From positions 1,011 to 8,104 of the forward strand of contig DOMY01000033.1 of the NCBI GenBank assembly GCA_003509785.1: DNA of 7,094 nt, written 5' to 3'. The stretch's first letter is position 1; every line of letters begins with the position of its first letter. Positions 4,907 to 7,094 of this stretch are shown piece by piece. Under the pieces are notes generated by a model that had not been told where the DNA came from, did no database searches, and saw nothing but the letters and a program-made list of their open reading frames with translations. The position numbers and the translations under genes are program-made. Source of the stretch: Gemmobacter sp. GTDB lineage: Bacteria > Pseudomonadota > Alphaproteobacteria > Rhodobacterales > Rhodobacteraceae.

Positions 4907-6286
4907 TCAGCGCCGCACCGGAGTGGGCGCGCCACGACCGCCGCGACCGCGCAGCTTGGCCTTCTTGATCAGGCCCTCGTACTGGTGCGCCAGCAGTTGG
5001 GACTGGATCTGGGCCACAGTGTCCATCGTGACCGACACGACAATCAAGATAGACGTTCCGCCGAAGTAGAGGCTGTTGCCCATCTGGGCGACCAGGAACT
5101 CGGGCAGCAGACAGACGGCGGTGATATAGGCCGCGCCGATCACCGTCAGACGGGTCAGGACATAGTCCAGATACTCTGCCGTGCGCTTGCCCGGACGGAT
5201 TCCCGGCAGGAAGCCGCCGTATTTGCGCAGGTTCTCGGCCGTGTCCTCCGGGTTGAAGGTGATCGAGGTGTAGAAGAAGCAGAAGAAGATGATCAGGGCC
5301 GCGTACAGGGCCATGAACAGCGGCTGGCCGTGCGTCAGCTGCGACGTGACCAGCGGCAGCCAGCCCAGATAGTCGGGCAGGTCCGCATTGGCGGTCAGGC
5401 TGGCCACCGTGGTCGGCAGCATCAGCAGGGACGAGGCGAAGATCGGCGGGATGACCCCGGCGGTGTTGACCTTCAGCGGCAGGAACGAGCGTTCGCCACC
5501 GGCCATCCGGTTGCCTTCCTGGCGCTTCGGATACTGGATCAACAGACGGCGCTGGGCGCGTTCCATGAAGACGATGAAGACCACGGTCGCCACGGCCAGA
5601 ACGGCGATGAACAACAGGGCGAAGGCGGACATCTGACCCTGCTGGGCCAGGCCCAGCATGCGGGCGATGGTGGACGGCAGGACCGCCACGATGCCGGCGA
5701 AGATGATCAGCGAGATGCCGTTGCCGACGCCGCGCGCCGTCACCTGCTCACCCAGCCACATCAGGAACATGGTGCCGCCCGTCAGGGTCACGACGGTCGA
5801 GACCAGGAAGAAGATCCCCGGATTGTCGACCAGGCCGGGCTGGGCGTTCAGGCCCGCGGCGATGCCGAGGGACTGGGCCAGGGCCAGGAACACCGTCAGA
5901 TAACGGGTGTACTGGTTCAGCTGCTTGCGGCCGCTCTCGCCGCCTTCCTTCTTCAGCTTCTCCCAGGGCGGATACACGGTGCCCATCAGCTGCACGATGA
6001 TCGACGCCGAGATATAGGGCGCGACGTTCAGCGCGAAGATGGCCATCCGCTCGACCGCGCCGCCCGAGAACATGTTGAACATGTCCAGGATGCCGCGCTG
6101 ACCCGAAGGGTCCTGGAAGAACTGCAGGAAGGCCTGCGAATTGATGCCCGGGATCGGAACGTAAGTCCCGATGCGATAAACCAGCAGCGCGCCCAGCGTG
6201 AACAGCAGGCGCTTGTGCAGCTCGGTCGCTTTCGCGAACGAGCCCATGTTCATATTGGCGGCGAGTTGTTCTGCGGCCGAAGCCAT
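4907..6286 (-). CDS. secY: Preprotein translocase channel subunit SecY
   Basis: Pore subunit of the SecYEG translocon in the inner membrane. The 459-residue product shows the expected ten hydrophobic segments. TM1 starts near 27, ending in RIGTYVPIPGIN. SecY signature 1 is around 88-101 (VAPYISASIIVQLM). Signature 2 is around 171-199 (GTMFLMWLGEQVTARG, then VGNGISLIIFAG). The cytoplasmic loop that contacts SecA and the ribosome is at 239-262 (VFMERAQRRLLIQYPKRQEG). The C5 loop is at 345-373 (ENLRKYGGFLPGIRPGKRTA). The basic C-tail KKAKLRGRGGRG is complete. The ATG at 6286 is 6 bases after a GGGGA and gives the N-terminus MASAAEQLAANMNMG common in alphaproteobacteria. VYPPWEKLKKEGG and GGAVERMAIFALN point to Caulobacterales rather than Rhodobacteraceae. 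Confidence 0.98.
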   Translation of the reverse strand: MASAAEQLAANMNMGSFAKATELHKRLLFTLGALLVYRIGTYVPIPGINSQAFLQFFQDPSGQRGILDMFNMFSGGAVERMAIFALNVAPYISASIIVQLMGTVYPPWEKLKKEGGESGRKQLNQYTRYLTVFLALAQSLGIAAGLNAQPGLVDNPGIFFLVSTVVTLTGGTMFLMWLGEQVTARGVGNGISLIIFAGIVAVLPSTIARMLGLAQQGQMSAFALLFIAVLAVATVVFIVFMERAQRRLLIQYPKRQEGNRMAGGERSFLPLKVNTAGVIPPIFASSLLMLPTTVASLTANADLPDYLGWLPLVTSQLTHGQPLFMALYAALIIFFCFFYTSITFNPEDTAENLRKYGGFLPGIRPGKRTAEYLDYVLTRLTVIGAAYITAVCLLPEFLVAQMGNSLYFGGTSILIVVSVTMDTVAQIQSQLLAHQYEGLIKKAKLRGRGGRGAPTPVRR

Positions 6287-6329
6287 TATGCGTCCCCACG
6301 ACTGACTGAGTCGTCAGATAGGCGGAAAG

Positions 6330-6349
6330 CGGCCCTCATGCGAGGGCCG
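6330..6349 (-). other. Hairpin 44 bases upstream of secY
   Basis: A perfect 8-bp stem (CGGCCCTC at 6330-6337 with GAGGGCCG at 6342-6349) has a 4-base loop. On the minus strand it is followed by CTTTCC, too short a T run for an efficient terminator. Its place between rplO and secY fits a partial terminator or an RNA stability element that lets secY be expressed below the ribosomal protein genes. That role is inference. Confidence 0.5.
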
Positions 6350-6361
6350 ATTCCGTTGTTT

Positions 6362-6410
6362 CGTCGTCGCAGGTGTAATCAGGCCACGGCCTAGTCCAGC
6401 CGCGACGACG
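6362..6410. repeat. Inverted repeat in the rplO-secY gap
   Basis: CGTCGTCGC (6362-6370) and GCGACGACG (6402-6410) are a perfect 9-bp inverted repeat 31 bases apart, beginning 8 bases after the rplO stop in the direction of transcription. A small inner dyad (AGGC/GCCT near 6380-6391) would sit in the loop, giving a branched structure. It has no T run. Together with the hairpin at 6330-6349 it fills most of the 132-base gap. No other feature is seen there. Confidence 0.45.
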
Positions 6411-6418
6411 CGTTTGCT

Positions 6419-7012
6419 TTAAGCCTTGGCCGCGGCGCGCTTGGTGCGGGCCGAGATCTTGTTCTCGTCGCCGCGCGGGGCCTTCGGAGCCGGAGCCTTG
6501 CCCTTGGCGGCGTTGCGCTTCTCGACGCGCGCAGCGGCCTTGGCTTCGGCTTCGATACGTTGTTCCAGCACGGTGCCGCCAGCGGCTTCGATGGCCTTCT
6601 TGGCGCCGGCGGTGGCCGACCAGACGACCAGGTTCAGGGCTTGCTTGACTTCACCGGTGCCGAGCAGACGCACGCCGTCCTTCACGCGACGGATCACGCC
6701 GGCGGCGACCAGGGCGTCGCCCTTCAGTTCCGACTTGGCGTCCAGCTTGCCGGCGTCGATGGCGTCTTGCAGGCGCCACAGGTTCACTTCGGCCAGCTTC
6801 AGGGCGTTCGGGTTGTTGAAGCCGCGCTTGGGCATACGCATGTACAGCGGCATCTGGCCGCCTTCGAAGCCCAGCAGGCTGACGCCGGTACGCGACTTCT
6901 GACCCTTGACGCCGCGGCCCGAGGTCTTGCCCTTGCCCGAACCGGGGCCACGGCCGACACGCATGCGCTTCTTGTGCGCGCCTTCGTTGTCGCGGATTTC
7001 GTTCAGTTTCAT
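6419..7012 (-). CDS. rplO: 50S ribosomal protein L15 with C-terminal extension
   Basis: Large-subunit assembly protein. The 197-residue product has the L15 N-terminal Gly/Lys-rich region (KKRMRVGRGPGSGKGKTSGR, 14-33, then GVKGQKSRTGVSLLGFEGGQ), MPLYMRMPKRGFNN (54-67), and a C-terminal domain ending in the AKKAIEAAGGTV motif (137-148). Typical L15 stops around 145-160 residues. Here a Lys/Ala/Glu-rich, probably disordered tail continues from about 150 to 197, including KGKAPAPKAPRG. The ATG at 7012 has AAGGA about 8-9 bases upstream. It precedes secY, as in all spc operons. GC is high (75% in one line counted). Confidence 0.97.
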   Translation of the reverse strand: MKLNEIRDNEGAHKKRMRVGRGPGSGKGKTSGRGVKGQKSRTGVSLLGFEGGQMPLYMRMPKRGFNNPNALKLAEVNLWRLQDAIDAGKLDAKSELKGDALVAAGVIRRVKDGVRLLGTGEVKQALNLVVWSATAGAKKAIEAAGGTVLEQRIEAEAKAAARVEKRNAAKGKAPAPKAPRGDENKISARTKRAAAKA

Positions 7013-7094
7013 ATGCCTGATCCTTTCGGGTGCTAGCGCCCGGACATCGTCCGGACTCGGCGTTCAAAGTCTATCGTCTCCCTCCCCCTCGGGG
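7013..7094 (-). other. Sequence upstream of rplO, no gene
   Basis: These 82 bases hold the rplO ribosome binding site and a 6-bp inverted repeat (CCGGAC at 7040-7045 with GTCCGG at 7049-7054, 3-base loop). rpmD (L30) is expected just upstream of rplO, but no minus-strand frame here shows an L30 C-terminus: the frames stop within 8 to 18 codons with no recognisable end. The rpmD stop therefore probably lies just beyond the right edge. Confidence 0.4.

Noticed and set aside
4985..6394. 469-codon open frame on the plus strand
   Set aside because: It lies antisense to secY. Its product is rich in Arg, Gln, His and Asp with no domain, as expected from reading a high-GC membrane-protein gene backwards.
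7013..7094. C-terminal end of rpmD at the right edge
   Set aside because: None of the three minus-strand frames shows an L30-like ending.
1..7094. A novel biological system in this window
   Set aside because: All coding sequence is explained by core ribosomal, translocon, polymerase, adenylate kinase, TonB and Deg-protease genes. No CRISPR, toxin-antitoxin, transposon or unknown gene cluster is visible.

Overview
This window is a piece of the distal S10-spc-alpha ribosomal protein region of a high-GC alphaproteobacterium. Every gene is on the minus strand. Read in the direction of transcription (right to left) the order is rplO (L15), secY, adk, a TonB-family protein, rpsM (S13), rpsK (S11), rpoA, rplQ (L17), a strong intrinsic terminator, and then the first three quarters or so of a periplasmic trypsin-like (Deg/HtrA) serine protease that runs off the left edge. 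rpsD (S4) is absent between rpsK and rpoA and there is no rpmJ after secY, which is the usual alphaproteobacterial arrangement. All long plus-strand ORFs are antisense shadows.

The main point for a reader is that the two halves do not look as if they came from the same organism. The left part (1 to about 3480: protease, rplQ, rpoA, rpsK, rpsM and an rpsM promoter) has Rhodobacteraceae-like proteins, most clearly RpoA with its MIHKNWAELIKPTQLVVKPG start. Four 60-base lines counted by hand gave 53-60% GC. The right part (about 3548 to 7094: TonB-like protein, short-LID Adk, SecY, L15 with an Ala/Lys-rich tail) has Caulobacterales/Brevundimonas-like proteins, and three hand-counted lines gave 65-75% GC. 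Gene order across the boundary is the expected one, so the join sits between adk(-tonB) and rpsM, near 3483-3547. The simplest explanation is a chimeric assembly or join inside a conserved operon. Replacement of half the operon by recombination is the more interesting but less likely alternative. The lineage assignment rests on remembered family features, not on a search.

Right region (3548-7094): rplO, secY and adk encode L15, the translocon channel and adenylate kinase. A 132-base rplO-secY gap carries two inverted repeats. The TonB-like gene follows adk by 30 bases and looks co-transcribed with it. Left region (1-3480): a probable sigma70-type promoter with a GC-rich discriminator and a hairpin leader precedes rpsM. 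rpsM-rpsK are 14 bases apart. The rpsK-rpoA and rpoA-rplQ gaps each hold a strong hairpin. A textbook terminator ends the operon after rplQ, and the secreted protease gene then starts.

I found no mobile element, CRISPR array, tRNA, rRNA or novel defence or metabolic system. Apart from the probable junction this is ordinary core-genome sequence.
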